A stretch of 64,000 bases of DNA. Origin: Plantago major (lineage: Eukaryota > Streptophyta > Magnoliopsida > Lamiales > Plantaginaceae). Within the stretch, counting starts at the first letter, position 1; each line of letters starts with the position of its first letter. The notes beneath the pieces are model-generated. The model saw only the letters and a list, made by a program, of their open reading frames with translations. It did not search any database and had not been told where the DNA came from. The stretch covers positions 1 through 64,000 of the forward strand of contig JAIFAC010000246.1 of assembly GCA_026545765.1 (NCBI GenBank). The letters are read 5' to 3'. Shown piece after piece: positions 14,394 to 25,195 of the stretch. The position numbers and the translations under genes were made by a program.

Positions 14394-15580
14394 TTTGTGG
14401 CCAGAGTAGACTAGACTATCGAGTGAGGTTTGGGATTGGGAGACAGGGAAGAGTGGGGGGAAATAAATGTTAAAGACTAATCCAGTCGTTAAAGACTCTT
14501 TTAGTACAATTTATTTTTCCACTTCGATTCAATGCTTGTTCTTAGTTCGGACTTGATTAAACAACCTCGAGTTGTATAATGCTAGATTGATTCGACTCAT
14601 TCAACATCATCACATCACGATTTCATTGAAACTAAACATGAGAGATATAGGATACTAGGATACAATAAGAAAATACCTGATTGACAAGTTCGGAGTAACG
14701 AACCTTTTTATCAATAGAATTAGATTGTATGTCACAAGTTTTTGCACCACATATGATATTGTTTGGTTGGTCCGGAACCCTCACGAATTTTTGTGTGTAG
14801 GATATGATATTGTTCGGTTGATTCGGAACCCTGGCAAATTTGATTTTGCAATCACCAAAATCCCCATGCCATGTTGAAGTACAAATATGCACAAATTCCT
14901 TCAGATTTACATTGTCACAATTTTACTCGAGATGTAATATGCAGGGGTTCACGAATCTGCTTATTTCCTACTTGGAGCTAAAAATGCCCGTGTCAAGATA
15001 TAATTTGTAAATTTGCAGATTGTATTTTGCCAAAAAAGAATGTATGAGTTTAGAGGTACACTGACTCATGTTTGATGTTTAGTATCATTCTCTCTCTTTT
15101 GAAAATGCAGATACAGAACACCTATGTATTTGGAAAAGCACTTTAACAGACAAAAGAAATATTCCATATCCTTGTAACACTCGGGCAGAAAATCCAAACA
15201 CATAAAGACAACTACTAACAGTATCATGCACACAAAGTCATACAAAACATTCAATTGTTCAAACGACTTCCTAACAGTTCAATTAGAAATAGTGGCAAGT
15301 CTGATTAATACCAAGTACAGATCAAGTACGAATCATGAGTGCTAACAGTAAGAACCATGACTTCCTAATAGTACGAACGTAAGAATTAAAATCTCTGAAG
15401 TGCTGCAACATCTCCCTAATCTGCATCCATATTGGTTCCCTACAATTCAGATAATAAGTACAAGGAGTTAGTAGAAAGTTGCAGAGATAAAATAAGTCAA
15501 TTGTACGTATAAACCAATATGGACAATACATCAGCTGCTCCAACAAATCTTCCATCTTTTGGGTAGATATTTACAACCAA
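14394..15580. other. Region upstream of GCP6, with a possible orphan exon
   Basis: The first 80 bases are the GCP6 5' leader and promoter side. At about 14688-14920 the minus strand holds an exon-like open stretch containing two similar peptide units (KFARVPNQPNNI and KFVRVPDQPNNI) and ending at a GTATTTTC donor; the product is not recognised. Between 15000 and 15320 no gene is seen. From about 15320 leftover LINE RNase H-like coding sequence may begin, but it is broken. Confidence 0.4.
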
Positions 15581-15950
15581 ATCAAGCCTTACCAGGGCTA
15601 CCAACAGCCGAGACATCAGTATTTAGACAGAAATCATATTCTTCCAGTGCTTTCCAGGTAAAAGTAACAGATGTTTCATGCTTGGGGTTATCAGAGAAAG
15701 CTATCTTGTACTTATTTAGGAGGGTTTGGAAGCTCCTCAAAAGAGCATGTTGATTAATGGGATTTTTTCCTAAATATGGTGTCATTTCTAGTTCTTTTTT
15801 TTTTCTTCTGAAAAATAGTCATTTCTAGTTTGCCAGATTAACCAGGCCCAAGTTAGAAAACTAATTTCATTCTAAGAGTTAAAAGGAAACTTAAGAAATT
15901 GATTCACGACTGAAACAGTAGCTCCAGCTTTTAGAAGATGGAGGAACTTA
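15322..15950 (-). pseudogene. LINE ORF2 3' fragment (zinc-binding tail and RNase H-like region)
   Basis: Reading on the minus strand from the Copia insertion point, the frame continues from the right-hand fragment with RTKFLHLLKAGATVSVVNQF, then an in-frame stop, then FLTWAWLIWQTRNDYF. This is the usual end of the plant LINE-type reverse-transcriptase zinc-binding domain. Next comes YDFCLNTDVSAVGSPGKA at 15582-15630, the start of an RNase H-like domain of the type found in plant LINEs and related host genes. Sequence further left is too broken to follow. It is the continuation of the fragment at 21282-21660 and was separated from it by the Copia insertion. Confidence 0.65.
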
Positions 15951-15955
15951 GTTCT
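15951..15955. repeat. Target site duplication of Copia element (left copy)
   Basis: GTTCT lies directly before the left LTR (TGTTGAG...) and is repeated directly after the right LTR at 21277-21281. The 5-bp length is typical of Copia integration. Confidence 0.9.
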
Positions 15956-16493
15956 TGTTGAGTTACAACAATCAATCTCAACCAAATACAAACAATCAAC
16001 AACAAACAATCAAAAGAACACAACAATTACGTGGTTCGGCTCAAATAAGCCTACGTCCACGGGAAATCAAGCTCGGAATTTATTGATAACAATGGTGCGA
16101 TTACAAGCTTACAACCATCTCAAATGATCAAGCTCAATCAACTATCTATACTCCTCAATCTAATCAACAATCGAAGAAACAAGATACAAACACCATTCGC
16201 TAATGAAACTTACAGAATCTCAGAGATCAAAGCCGAATAACCTGAAAACAGTGACTGACAATCGTTCTTGATGAACTCCTCAACTGCTGTGTGCAGAGAG
16301 TTGGCCAATTACACAGAAAACATAAGAGAATTGAAGAGAATGCAGTGTGTTGTCCTGTTCTTGGTTTTTTTCCTCTGTTATAACTGTAGTATCTAACCTT
16401 TAAATATGCTGAATGATCTCAGCCCTTCATCTTGAGCGGATTGATCTGGACCGTCCGTTGGTTAATTATGCAGATTTGAGATATAATTCTACA
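15956..16493 (-). repeat. Copia LTR (3' LTR in element orientation)
   Basis: This is a direct repeat of 20760-21276. On the plus strand it begins TGTTGAGTTACAACAATC and ends AGATATAATTCTACA, giving TG...CA ends on the coding strand. It contains an additional CAACAAACAATCAA-type segment absent from the right copy. The middle (about 16211-16260) is much more diverged between copies than the ends. Confidence 0.9.
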
Positions 16494-18420
16494 ATTTCCA
16501 CCTTAGCTCAAATCCTAGTTTCCTTGCTCATTCCTCCATTTACTGTTCCTTACTCGTAGAACAATCGACCACTTAAACTCCCTTACGGCCAGAGCATGCC
16601 TCACCAATAAGTATGCAAAAATCGCATGATCCACCAACATTTATCACCAAGACAATGCTTGAACTTGGCACAGACAATGGCTTTGTGAAAGAATCGCAAG
16701 ATTTTCAGAGTGTGTACTTTCTCAACTTCAATGTATCAGAGTTTATTAAATCTAAGGTAGTAGAAATCACTTTACCTTTGTGTTGGAGCCAAGTCAATCC
16801 TTGTTACTACTATATTTTTGTGACAACCTCAATAATAATTCATTACTATATCCTCCATCAATAATGTCCCTTATGAAATACTTCCTTACATCTATGTGCT
16901 TAGTCCTTTCATGAAAATGTTGTTGCTTTGCTAATTGAATATCACTTTGTTTGTCACACGTATGACATACGCTTGATTAATGCCTAACTCTTTAATCAAA
17001 TTTATTCAACCATATAGCCTCTTTGATTCCCTCCATTACAATAAACTCAAATTTCGTAGATAATGCAACAATAGATCACGAGAACACTTCCATGAGATTG
17101 ATGTACCAAATAAGGTAAATACAAAACCAAGAATCGATTTTCTAGTATCCACATTAGATGCAAAATCAGATCAACAAATTTTTTTTTTTTTTCGTAGGTA
17201 AATCAAACTTTTAGATGTCAGGAACCTACTATAGTGAATCTGTCCCTTTATATACCTAAGAACACCTTTCAATGTATTTCAGTGCATCATACCTGGATTA
17301 CTCATGAATCTTCTTATGACACTCATTGCAAAAGCAAGGTCAGGTCTACAACAGATCATGGAATACATTATGCTTCCCACTACATTTGCATAAGGTATCT
17401 TATTCATTTCATATATGTCACCGAAAGGCACCGACTCATCGATGCCTTAGTTCTAGGATTTATAGGTACAGATGCAAGCTTGGACATATTCATATTGAAT
17501 TTAGCAAGAACCTTAGTCAAATATGAAGACTGTGAGAGAAATAGACTTCTATCATATCCTTGTCTACTAATATCCATTCCAAGTATTCTACTTGCTTCCC
17601 CGCATCTTTCATTTCAAATTCGAGCTCAACTTAGATTTTAACATTCTAATTTCATCAATCGATTTCCACTATTAAGATATCATCAACATATAGCAAAGAA
17701 TAGATGCGTGTTTCACTAGAAATGTCTCAATAATATATGCAATCACATACCGCTTCTAGTGAATTGAATAGCTCATAAATTCATCAAACCTTTTATACCA
17801 TTGTAGGACTTTGTTTTAGACCATACAAGTACCTTTTCAAAGAATATGCCTTTTTTCTTGTCTTCTACATGAACACCTTCGTGGATTTTCATATAAATGG
17901 TTTCCTCTAGCGCCCATGTAAGAATGCGCTTTACATCCATTTGTCAGAAGTTGTAAGCCCCATCGAGTCACCATGGCTAAGAGAACTCTTATAGAAACAT
18001 GCTTTACCACAGTGAGAATATTTCAAAGGTAATCTACACCTTCTTCTGTAAAACCCTTGCAACAAGCCTTGCTTTGAACCCGATCGAAGTTTTCAAGACT
18101 GCTTCAATCTTTCTTTGAAAATCCACTTGATCCCACAAGTTTCTTGTTCTTAGGTATAGAAACTATATCCCAAGTATCATTCTTTCCGTGGATGCCAGCC
18201 TCATGAATGGTCAGGATCCACTTTTCACTATCATAACAACTAATAGCTTCTTGATAAGTGCTTCGTTCTAAATAATTGATGTCTTCAAAGAATCGAGAGA
18301 GCATATGCAACAATCGTAGGATTTTCCAACCTTTCCATAACCATACATATCCGAACTCTCTTGTTTGTTCTTCTCCTATCTTTAGCAAGTTGATATGAAG
18401 ATAACACACTTGTATCAACC
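16494..18420 (-). pseudogene. Copia reverse transcriptase and RNase H, degenerate
   Basis: On the minus strand the N-terminal RT block is readable at 18104-18418 (STYQEAISCYDSEKWILTIH, then GKNDTWDIVSIPKNKKLVGS), as in the plant Copia RVT_2 domain. From about 18.1 kb leftwards the reading breaks repeatedly; recognisable pieces include ASRILGMDISR and LSQSSYLTKVLAKF, typical of the RT C-terminal part. No frame spans the catalytic YVDD region. The enzyme cannot be made from this copy. Confidence 0.75.
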
Positions 18421-18511
18421 GCAGCAGCTCAAACGTGTTTTTGATGAGTGAATATTCAGACGTCAGGTCATAGCCTCATTCTCGATTGATGATCATTATC
18501 TGCAGTAAATT

Positions 18512-19513
18512 TCAGACATCGCAATGCTCCACCTGAATTTCAGTAGTGGTTGCCACAGGTTTCAGTGGCATGATATATTCATTACAAACCACATCCCTGC
18601 TGATAATACACTTTCTTTGATCAATGATCCACAATTTGTAGCCTTTCACACCAGTAGGGTAACCCAAGAATATGCATATGAGAGCTCTTGGTTCAAGTTT
18701 CCCTTGTCTTACATGAGCTAGAGCCAAACACCCAAATACTTTCAGATGACCATAAGAGGGTGGTTTACCTGACCATAGTTCCTCAGGTGTTTTGTTGTTT
18801 AGAGGTGCTGTGGGGCTTCTATTTATGAGATAACAAGCTGTAGATGCAGCCTCACCCCAAAAACACTTGCTCAAGCCTGAGCTAATCAGCATACACCTGA
18901 TTCTCTCAAGTACAGTTCTGTTGAACCTTTCTGCAACCCCATTTTGCTGTGGGGTACCTGGTATGGTTTTATGCCTCATAATTCCTTTATATTTGCAGAA
19001 TTCATTGAATTCACTTAAGAGAAACTCCAAGCCATTATCTATTCTGAGATGCTTGATCTTTTTACCTGTAATATTCTCCACCTCCACTGACCATTCTTTA
19101 AATTTGTTGAAGGTTTCATCTTTGGTTTTCAATATGATTAACCAAACCTTTATAGAATAATCATCAATTATGGACAAGAAGTACCTTCCTCCACTCATGG
19201 TTTGTGTATTTGTTGGCCCCCATAGGTCTGAGTGAAGATAATCAAGAGGAGCCTGTGTAGTATGCTTTGCAGTATCAAAACCAACCTTGTGTGATTTCCC
19301 CAAGACACAGTTTTCACAGAACTACAAGTGTGTGATTTGATCACCACCTAGCAGGTTTTTTCTTGATAGTTCTCTCAGTCCTTTTTCACTGAGATGCCCC
19401 ATCCTTGCATGCCAAAGTTGAGTCTTGTCCTTAGCAATGACATTTGCAGAGATTCCAGTAACAGTGTTACCAACCAAGTAGTACATGCCATTCTCTTTTA
19501 TTCCTTTCATCAC
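18512..19513 (-). CDS. Copia integrase (GAG-pre-integrase zinc finger plus rve core)
   Basis: The minus-strand frame 19322-19513 carries the GAG-pre-integrase motif (LWHARMGHLSEKGLRELSRK). The 263-codon frame 18512-19303 carries the retroviral-type integrase core. The acidic triad is visible: D in LDYLHSDLWGP, D in HLRIDNGLEF and E in PQQNGVAERFNR, the last being the Copia signature. The following region (FWGEAASTACYLINRSP, VFGCLALAHVRQGKLEPRA) is also typical. In an intact element this would be part of one Gag-Pol polyprotein; here it is split from neighbours by stops and has no promoter of its own. Confidence 0.85.
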
Positions 19514-19608
19514 TGTAACACTTGCCTTTGTGATGCTTAAAACTCCATTTTCAGATGAGTACTTATGCCCAGTGCCATCAAGAACACCTAGAGAGATTAA
19601 ATTTCTCT

Positions 19609-20390
19609 TTAACTTAGGTATATACCTGACATTTGTGAGAACTTCATAACTCCATCATGCAGTTTGAGCTTGATATCTCCAACTCCTTCAATGTTGCATT
19701 CAAAGTCATCTCCCAGCAGTACAGAACCACATTCTCTAGCCTTGTAGTTTACAAACCACTCTAGATTTGGGCTCATATGAAAAGAGCATCCAGAGTCCAA
19801 AACCCAGCGCACATGAGATTTTGATTTAATCACTGAACAAGCTTCTGAAACAACCAATACTTCTGCATCACCATAAGTTTGAGAAGATTCTGCAATGTGA
19901 GCATTGTTGTTGTCTGCATCATGTGTTTGAAATTTCCATTTTCTTGTCCTCAAGTTAAATTTGAAGCATTGTTTCGAGATGGCCCCTGCATCTTACAATA
20001 GAAACATCTTCTTTTCTCAAGAGTATTTCCATGCGTGTGTTTCATTTTTTCATTTTCTAGTATCTCATACACATGTGGTTTATTCCTTGATTCAAACTTA
20101 TTACTCCACCTCTCTTTGATGTTCGCACTTTCACCGCATGATCACCACTGCTATGTGCCCTCAGGTAATTCCTTGTTACTGAGAGCAACATCCACATCTT
20201 CATAAGTGAGTTTAGTACTCTTATGAATGACCAGTGCATCAATAAAATGCTCATAGGACTTAGGCAAGGCTCCCAAGATAACTAATGCCTTGTCTTCATC
20301 TGAAATTTCAATATCCACACTTTCAAGGTCCCGCACATCTTGTTGAAATCATCTAGTCACGAGAAATAGATTTATCGCTGTTAATTCAAA
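19609..20390 (-). pseudogene. Copia Gag and aspartic protease remnants
   Basis: The frame 19609-19953 contains the protease motif WVLDSGCSFHMSP with the catalytic DSG, followed by VLLGDDFECNIEGVGDI. Upstream, 20151-20336 reads DEDKALVILGALPKSYEHFI, the conserved Gag motif of Copia elements (UBN2 type). A CCHC-like zinc knuckle may lie in between, near 19.97 kb, but it is interrupted. The Gag and protease frames are separated by frameshifts. Confidence 0.8.
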
Positions 20391-20740
20391 TTGAATGTTC
20401 TTTTCCTCGATGCAATTTGTTTGCGTAAGTCTTCAATTATACATGTCTTCCAAATTTTTCCTGCACTTTGGTAGCCTTGATCTTGATTACTTCTCGAGTA
20501 TCTTGTCATCAAGAGACAAGATTATCAGATCGCGAGCTCTTCCCATTATCAGCCTTCTCCTCGCATCAAAATCATCTTCAAAACCTTTGTCTCCCAAGAG
20601 TGCAAAGATCCAAACCTCGATGGATCAACAAGAGCTTCCATCTTCGCTTTCCATAATCAAATCGGTTTTCTCCGTGAACTTTTCACGTCAATCTCATCGA
20701 AGATCCCATTGTTGATTGAGTAACAGCAGAGATTTGAATT

Positions 20741-20757
20741 TTCCACAGACGGTGCCA
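20741..20757 (-). other. Copia primer binding site
   Basis: TGGCACCGTCTGTGGAA on the minus strand starts two bases after the CA end of the 5' LTR. Its position and TGG start fit a tRNA-primer binding site; the tRNA was not identified. Confidence 0.6.
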
Positions 20758-20759
20758 AT

Positions 20760-21276
20760 TGTTGAGTTACAACAATCAATCTCAACCAAATACAAACAAT
20801 CAAAAGAACACAACAATTACGTGGTTCGGCTCAAATAAGCCTACGTCCACGGGAAATCAAGCTCGGAATTTATTGATAACAATGGTGCGATTACAAGCTT
20901 ACAACCATCTCAAATGATCAAGCTCAATCAACTATCTATACTCCTCAATCTAATCAACAATCGAAGAAACAAGATACAAACACCATTCGCTAATGAAACT
21001 TACGTAATCTCGTAGGTTAAAGCCGTAACCGAAACAAAGGATCAAAATCGTTCTTGATGAATTCCTCAACCGCGTGGTGCAGAGTCACAATTACATGTAA
21101 AACATAAGAGAATTGAAGAGAATGCAAAGGTTGTCTCGTTTTCGTTTTTTCCTCCGTTATAATCGTAGTATCTAACCTTTAAATATGTCAATGATCTCAA
21201 ATTTCTTCATCTTCGAAAGCGGATTGATCTGGACCGTCCGTTGGTTAATTATGCAGATTTGAGATATAATTCTACA
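20760..21276 (-). repeat. Copia LTR (5' LTR in element orientation)
   Basis: This is a direct repeat of 15956-16493, 517 bases long. The 3' flank is GTTCT (21277-21281), matching the left target duplication. Confidence 0.9.
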
Positions 21277-21281
21277 GTTCT

Positions 21282-21660
21282 CAGATCATTGAACGCAGAG
21301 CATCTGAATATCAGATGGCCTAAAGACTCTTCTTCCTGTTTACAAAGTTGGCAGGTGGATTCTTCCAGAACACCTCACTGGAAAAGTCTATCAACAGTGA
21401 GGATCCTACCATGGAAGATAATCCAACATAAGACTCTTACTCTTGGCAAAATTTTGAGCAACCAGATCTTGTTCCAGAGCCAGGCTAGCTTCTGGTTCTT
21501 ATGTTCAATCAATTGCATATGAGCAGATTTAATGGTGAACACTCCATTAGAAGTGAAAGGCCACACAATGCAATCAGGTATATGAACATGTAAAGCAAGA
21601 GCAACTATCTGTAAAGCTATCACTTGAGAGACATTGTTTGCCAATTTATCAAAATTCCAA
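21282..21660 (-). pseudogene. LINE ORF2 reverse-transcriptase zinc-binding (zf-RVT) fragment
   Basis: The minus strand reads DCIVWPFTSNGVFTIKSAHM, then WNKIWLLKILPRVRVLCWII, then GRILTVDRLFQ, a TGA stop, and in the same frame CQLCKQEEESLGHLIFRCSA. The CxxC...HLxxxC pattern is the zf-RVT zinc-binding motif of plant LINE ORF2 proteins. The frame then runs into the GTTCT target site and resumes on the other side of the Copia element at 15950. No reverse transcriptase domain is found upstream (to the right), so this is a 3' relic. Confidence 0.75.
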
Positions 21661-21786
21661 CAATAAGTTAGCTATTGAGTCGCTTTAAGGCTTTCACTAT
21701 AAGAATAGATGAAATATATACCTGATAATTATGCTTGACAAGTTTTGTGTCAGTAATAGCAACAAATTGGATCAACATATGTGGGG

Positions 21787-22430
21787 CTACCATCCCATAT
21801 AGCCATCATTGCCCCATATTATTGGCGTTACATCTTCATCGAGCAGAATCAACTCGTCAGTCCGAGAGTTGATGACTAAAAAGTAACTCTCACCCTTCCA
21901 TTGGCCATAACCCACAATGACTAACTCATGATCTGGTTTGGTTCCTGGTGACAAGACCTCTGAGTTACTTGCTGAAACGACATTCATAAAATGATTAATA
22001 CATCAAAATTACTGAAAATGAAAGAGGAAATAAAATACAATAACATTAAATTACTAACATCTCTTTCTAGTCTCTGAAACTTGTATGTATCTTTTATAGA
22101 TGCAATGACAGCACAACCTTGATCCAGAGCATCTCTGAGCTCACTCTCATTTCTTAGCACGTTGTATGTTACGAGGTGTAGACTATTGTGATCATCTCAC
22201 CGCATAATGTTCACAATCCTCTTTTTTTTTTTTTCAGAATATGGACGATAATCGTCCTGATGTTGAAAACCCTTCATCCTTGCAAAAGTAAGGATACCCT
22301 GCATAATTGTTGGCTTCAGTCCACACTCACCCTCTTCATAAGGATTCAGGTTGTGATGTCCGCAGTCAACCCCATGTTGGGTTGATGCCATAAAGGATTT
22401 GTGTGGTCCAAAAAATTTATGTTGTAACAT
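21787..22430 (-). pseudogene. Papain-like cysteine protease (peptidase C1-like) remnant
   Basis: The minus strand gives HGVDCGHHNLNPYEEGECGL and GILTFARMKGFQHQDDYRPY (22197-22430), then after a stop LRNESELRDALDQGCAVIAS (about 22.1 kb), then 21787-21987 with DHELVIVGYGQWKGESYFLV, INSRTD and WGNDGYMGW. This matches the second half of the C1 fold: the histidine loop (xHxVxxVGYG), the Asn loop (here NSR instead of the usual NSW) and WGxxGY. The usual catalytic Cys block (CGSCWAF) is not recognisable; GVDCGHHN may be its remnant. Stops separate the pieces, so it is not expected to work. It could also be part of a larger plant C1-like gene family amplified with transposons. Confidence 0.5.
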
Positions 22431-23751
22431 GAAGGGTTATTCTATTGAGAAGTGTAATATAAAATTTATAAACGCATTGAAAAATGAAAGGCAACAAGTG
22501 GATATATAATGCTAATCAATGTTCCTCGCAACGTCTTAATTTTTATTGATTTTTTATTGTTTCTTATCCCTAAACTGGATTTTAGCTGATGCATGCTTAT
22601 AGTGATCATAAATCCAAAATCCGATCAGGGTTGAATCCGATCCGATCCGATTCTTGACGGACACTGACATGATATTTTAGATCGTAAGATTTCTGATTAA
22701 TCAAAATCCCAATTAATTAAAAAATTCTTATTCATCCAAATAAAATACAAAATACTTGTGACGTTAATGGATTTTGGTCATTAAATACGACTTTCTATTT
22801 TTACTTCAAGAATCGACTAATCATTACTCTGTAATACGAACTCCAAACTTTTCAGATTATTGTTTTGACTAAATAAACTTGTGAACTTTATTTTATTTAT
22901 TTTGAATGCGAACCATCAACTAGATTTAATTTGGCCACTAAACGCTATTTCAGCTTTTTTTTTAATTAAAGTTTGGATTATTCGACTAAATCCGATCCAA
23001 TCCGAACTTTTTCGATTAATCAAATCCGATCCGATCGCTCGGACGGATTTGATTAACCTTTAGCTATCCAAACTTGATCGATCAACTTCGAATCGATTCG
23101 GACGGATTAATCCAACGCACCCTACTTATAGTAACTTATGATGCTAACTGCTATATGGAAGGTCCAAGAGGGGGAAAAATTCACTCATTACATCCTCGAT
23201 GAGATTCCAAAAGTAACTTATGATGCTAACTGCTATGTGTTTGACATATAGAAATCCTTCCATCATCAGATTCATCCATTCAATTAGGTGCCATTTTAAT
23301 CTGTAGATATCTACTATTTTATGTTGTTATATTATTAATAACTATCCCATTTCACAGTTCAAACTTCAAACCTTTGCTGCACACTTTTGGTGATCGGTTC
23401 CATTCGGTTTAAGCAGCAACAGAGATCTCTCACTTCAGAATTCAAACTAACTTTCAGATTCTGCAAGCTCCAGAGTTTGCTATTTTGCTGCTATTACGGA
23501 GTTTGTGTATGATATTCATTCACTGTTACTTATTTTCTGCAGCACCAGGAGTTTACAGTTTGCTGGGTCTGCTATTACCGATATATCCATTCAATAAGTA
23601 GTTTACAGTTCGGTACAATTGGGCTTACTCAAAAGATAAAGTACTAAAGTGCATTGTTGACTACATCTTTACTCTTCTAGAATCAACATAATGAAGCCAG
23701 TCACTATTCTGTTTCTGATGTTTGGTTTTAAGTTTCTAAATACAGTCTCTG
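22431..23751. other. Intergenic DNA with GATCCGATCC-type repeats
   Basis: No gene is seen. Two clusters of CCGATCCGATCCGAT-like words occur at about 22618-22670 and 22985-23110, partly in opposite orientation, suggesting a small element with inverted ends. A repeat of AAGTAACTTATGATGCTAAC occurs near 23130-23150 and 23210-23235. Confidence 0.35.
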
Positions 23752-23761
23752 TATTTTCTTG
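23752..23761. repeat. 10-bp target site duplication, left copy (Mutator-like element)
   Basis: TATTTTCTTG lies directly before the left terminal inverted repeat and is repeated exactly at 25196-25205 after the right one. Nine to eleven bases is the Mutator-like range. Confidence 0.9.
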
Positions 23762-24022
23762 GAGAGAATGGCATTTTTGGTCCCATGGTTTGCTAAATAA
23801 GACACGCAGCCTCACATTCAAGTTTCTCCTACGTTTCATCCCAATTTCAAATAATTCTGCCATTCATTTTTCACGACATTTATCGGGTCAACTCTAAATT
23901 GCGATTTTGAATTCCACATCATCTGACACATCACCACCAACCTATTTACACTTAAATTTAAGTCCAAAATTGAATTTCTAAATAAAAAAAAGAAATAAAA
24001 TGAAAAGAAAAACAAAAACATA
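23762..24022. repeat. Left terminal inverted repeat of Pack-MULE
   Basis: Its reverse complement is found at 24937-25195. The outer 26 bases are identical; the middle of the arm is diverged with small indels; the inner 90 bases are again nearly identical. Confidence 0.88.
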
Positions 24023-24279
24023 AACTGAAGATCCAAATTGACAGATTCAAAGAGTCAACACTCCAAAATGATACATTACTTCATTCAAATGCTAAACACC
24101 AAACTGATACATTACTTGTGAAGTTGTGATCAATACATACCAAAAGCAAAATGTAGGGATTTATAACCCTAGTAACCACACCACATCAGTCCTAATCAAC
24201 TTACTAAACACTACCATTCAATTCATACTAGCCATAAACATAGCAACAACAAACAACTTCTTAAACGGCTCTCCTCTTC

Positions 24280-24770
24280 CGGCACAAGACAAGACCTCGC
24301 CTTCCTCGCCTTCTCTCCGGCACGGCTCACGGAGCTCATGGAGTTGCCGAAACGAAGAAGGCGAAGACTACTCCTATCAAATCCGATGTGGGAGGAGAAG
24401 AAGCTGTGTCTCCTGAAGAAGGAAGAGTCCGATGAGCGGAGAAGAAGGAACAATCCGCCGATGAGGAGGAGAAGCTTGAAGGAACAACATGAGGAGGAGA
24501 AGAAGGACGAAATCAAGGATGAGGAGGAGAAGCCAAAGGTCTCCGTGAAGGAAGAGTCTCATTATGAGGAGGAAAAGGATGATGCTAAGAAGAGGATTGT
24601 GATTGAGCATTGTAAGTCCTAACTCGCTCAAAACTCGAAAGGCAGTGAAGAAAGGTCCTGAGGAAGGTGTGGATGGCATCGAGGTGGTGGTGAACTTAGA
24701 AGCCGAGGAAGGCTTTTGAGATTCGTGAGGATGGCGATGGAGAGGTGTTTGTGAGCTTCATTGATATGAG
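24280..24770 (+). pseudogene. Captured selenoprotein H-like (Rdx family) gene fragment
   Basis: Reads on the plus strand. An N-terminal basic part (TAHGAHGVAETKKAKTTPIK, in one frame) leads into an acidic Lys/Glu-rich linker (EEEKKDEIKDEEEKPKVSVK) and then KRIVIEHCKS. Plant SelH-like proteins have this layout: a charged tail, then IVIEHC followed by a CxxC thioredoxin-like redox motif. Here the frame breaks exactly where the second Cys codon is expected. It resumes as NSLKTRKAVKKGPEEG and VDGIEVVVNLE, breaks again, and ends with PRKAFEIREDGDGEVFVSF. Two frameshifts and the lost second Cys mean no working redox protein. Family assignment is from motif memory, not a search. Confidence 0.7.
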
Positions 24771-24936
24771 ATTCGTGAGGATGTCTCATGATTAGGTTTC
24801 GCTTTGTAACCGATTTTTGTCTATGGCTTACCGATGGTTTAGGTTTTGGTTTGGGGTAATGGATTTTGTCAATGGTCATGATGATTTTGGTATATTGCTA
24901 CCGTTAGATATCCGGACTCTTTTTCATTATTAGCTT

Positions 24937-25195
24937 CATTATGTTTTGTTTTTCTTTTCATTTTATTTCTTTTTTTAATTTAGAAATTCAATTTTGACTT
25001 AAATTTAAGTGTAAATAGGTTGGTATGTGTCGATGATGTGGAAGTCAAAATCGCAATTTAGAGTCAATTCGATAGCCACGCCAACAAAAATGAACCATGA
25101 CCAAGTTGATCGAAATTGGATGAAACACGCTAGAGTTCAAATGTCAGATCATACATTTCGCTTCCAAAACATGGGACCAAAAATGCCATTCTCTC
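24937..25195. repeat. Right terminal inverted repeat of Pack-MULE
   Basis: This is the inverse of 23762-24022. It ends ACCAAAAATGCCATTCTCTC and is followed by the TATTTTCTTG target duplication at 25196-25205. Confidence 0.88.

Larger units (their letters stand above)
15956..21276 (-). mobile_element. Ty1/Copia LTR retrotransposon, near full length, decayed
   Basis: A 5.3-kb element bounded by LTRs that begin TGTTGAG and end TCTACA, with a perfect GTTCT target duplication. It reads on the minus strand. A primer-binding-site-like sequence (TGGCACCGTCTGTGGAA, 20741-20757) follows the 5' LTR, and a purine run (AAGGTGGAAAT) precedes the 3' LTR. Domains in transcription order: Gag remnant (about 20.4-19.95 kb), protease, integrase, reverse transcriptase and RNase H. 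This is the Copia order (integrase before RT). Only the integrase core keeps a long frame; RT and RNase H are full of stops. The two LTRs have a 14-bp indel and clear divergence in their middle, so the insertion is not recent. It sits inside a LINE fragment. Confidence 0.9.
23762..25195. mobile_element. Pack-MULE: Mutator-like element carrying a captured selenoprotein H-like gene
   Basis: A 1434-bp element. Both ends read GAGAGAATGGCATTTTTGGT inwards, and the inverted repeats extend about 260 bases each (about 23762-24022 and 24937-25195). Conserved stretches within the arms are the ends, ATTGCGATTTTGA and TTACACTTAAATTTAAGT, plus the adjacent A-rich tract. It encodes no transposase, so it is non-autonomous. 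The internal 0.9 kb is coding-like and matches a host gene (see the entry at 24280-24770). The exact 10-bp target duplication shows that the whole unit moved as one piece. Confidence 0.88.

Noticed and set aside
17234..17641. 135-codon plus-strand frame
   Set aside because: Antisense to the decayed Copia RT/RNase H region.
24223..24679. Leucine- and serine-rich minus-strand frames opposite the captured gene (24223-24516, 24377-24679)
   Set aside because: They are mirror reads of the GAGGAGAAG-rich plus-strand coding sequence; the plus strand carries the family motifs.
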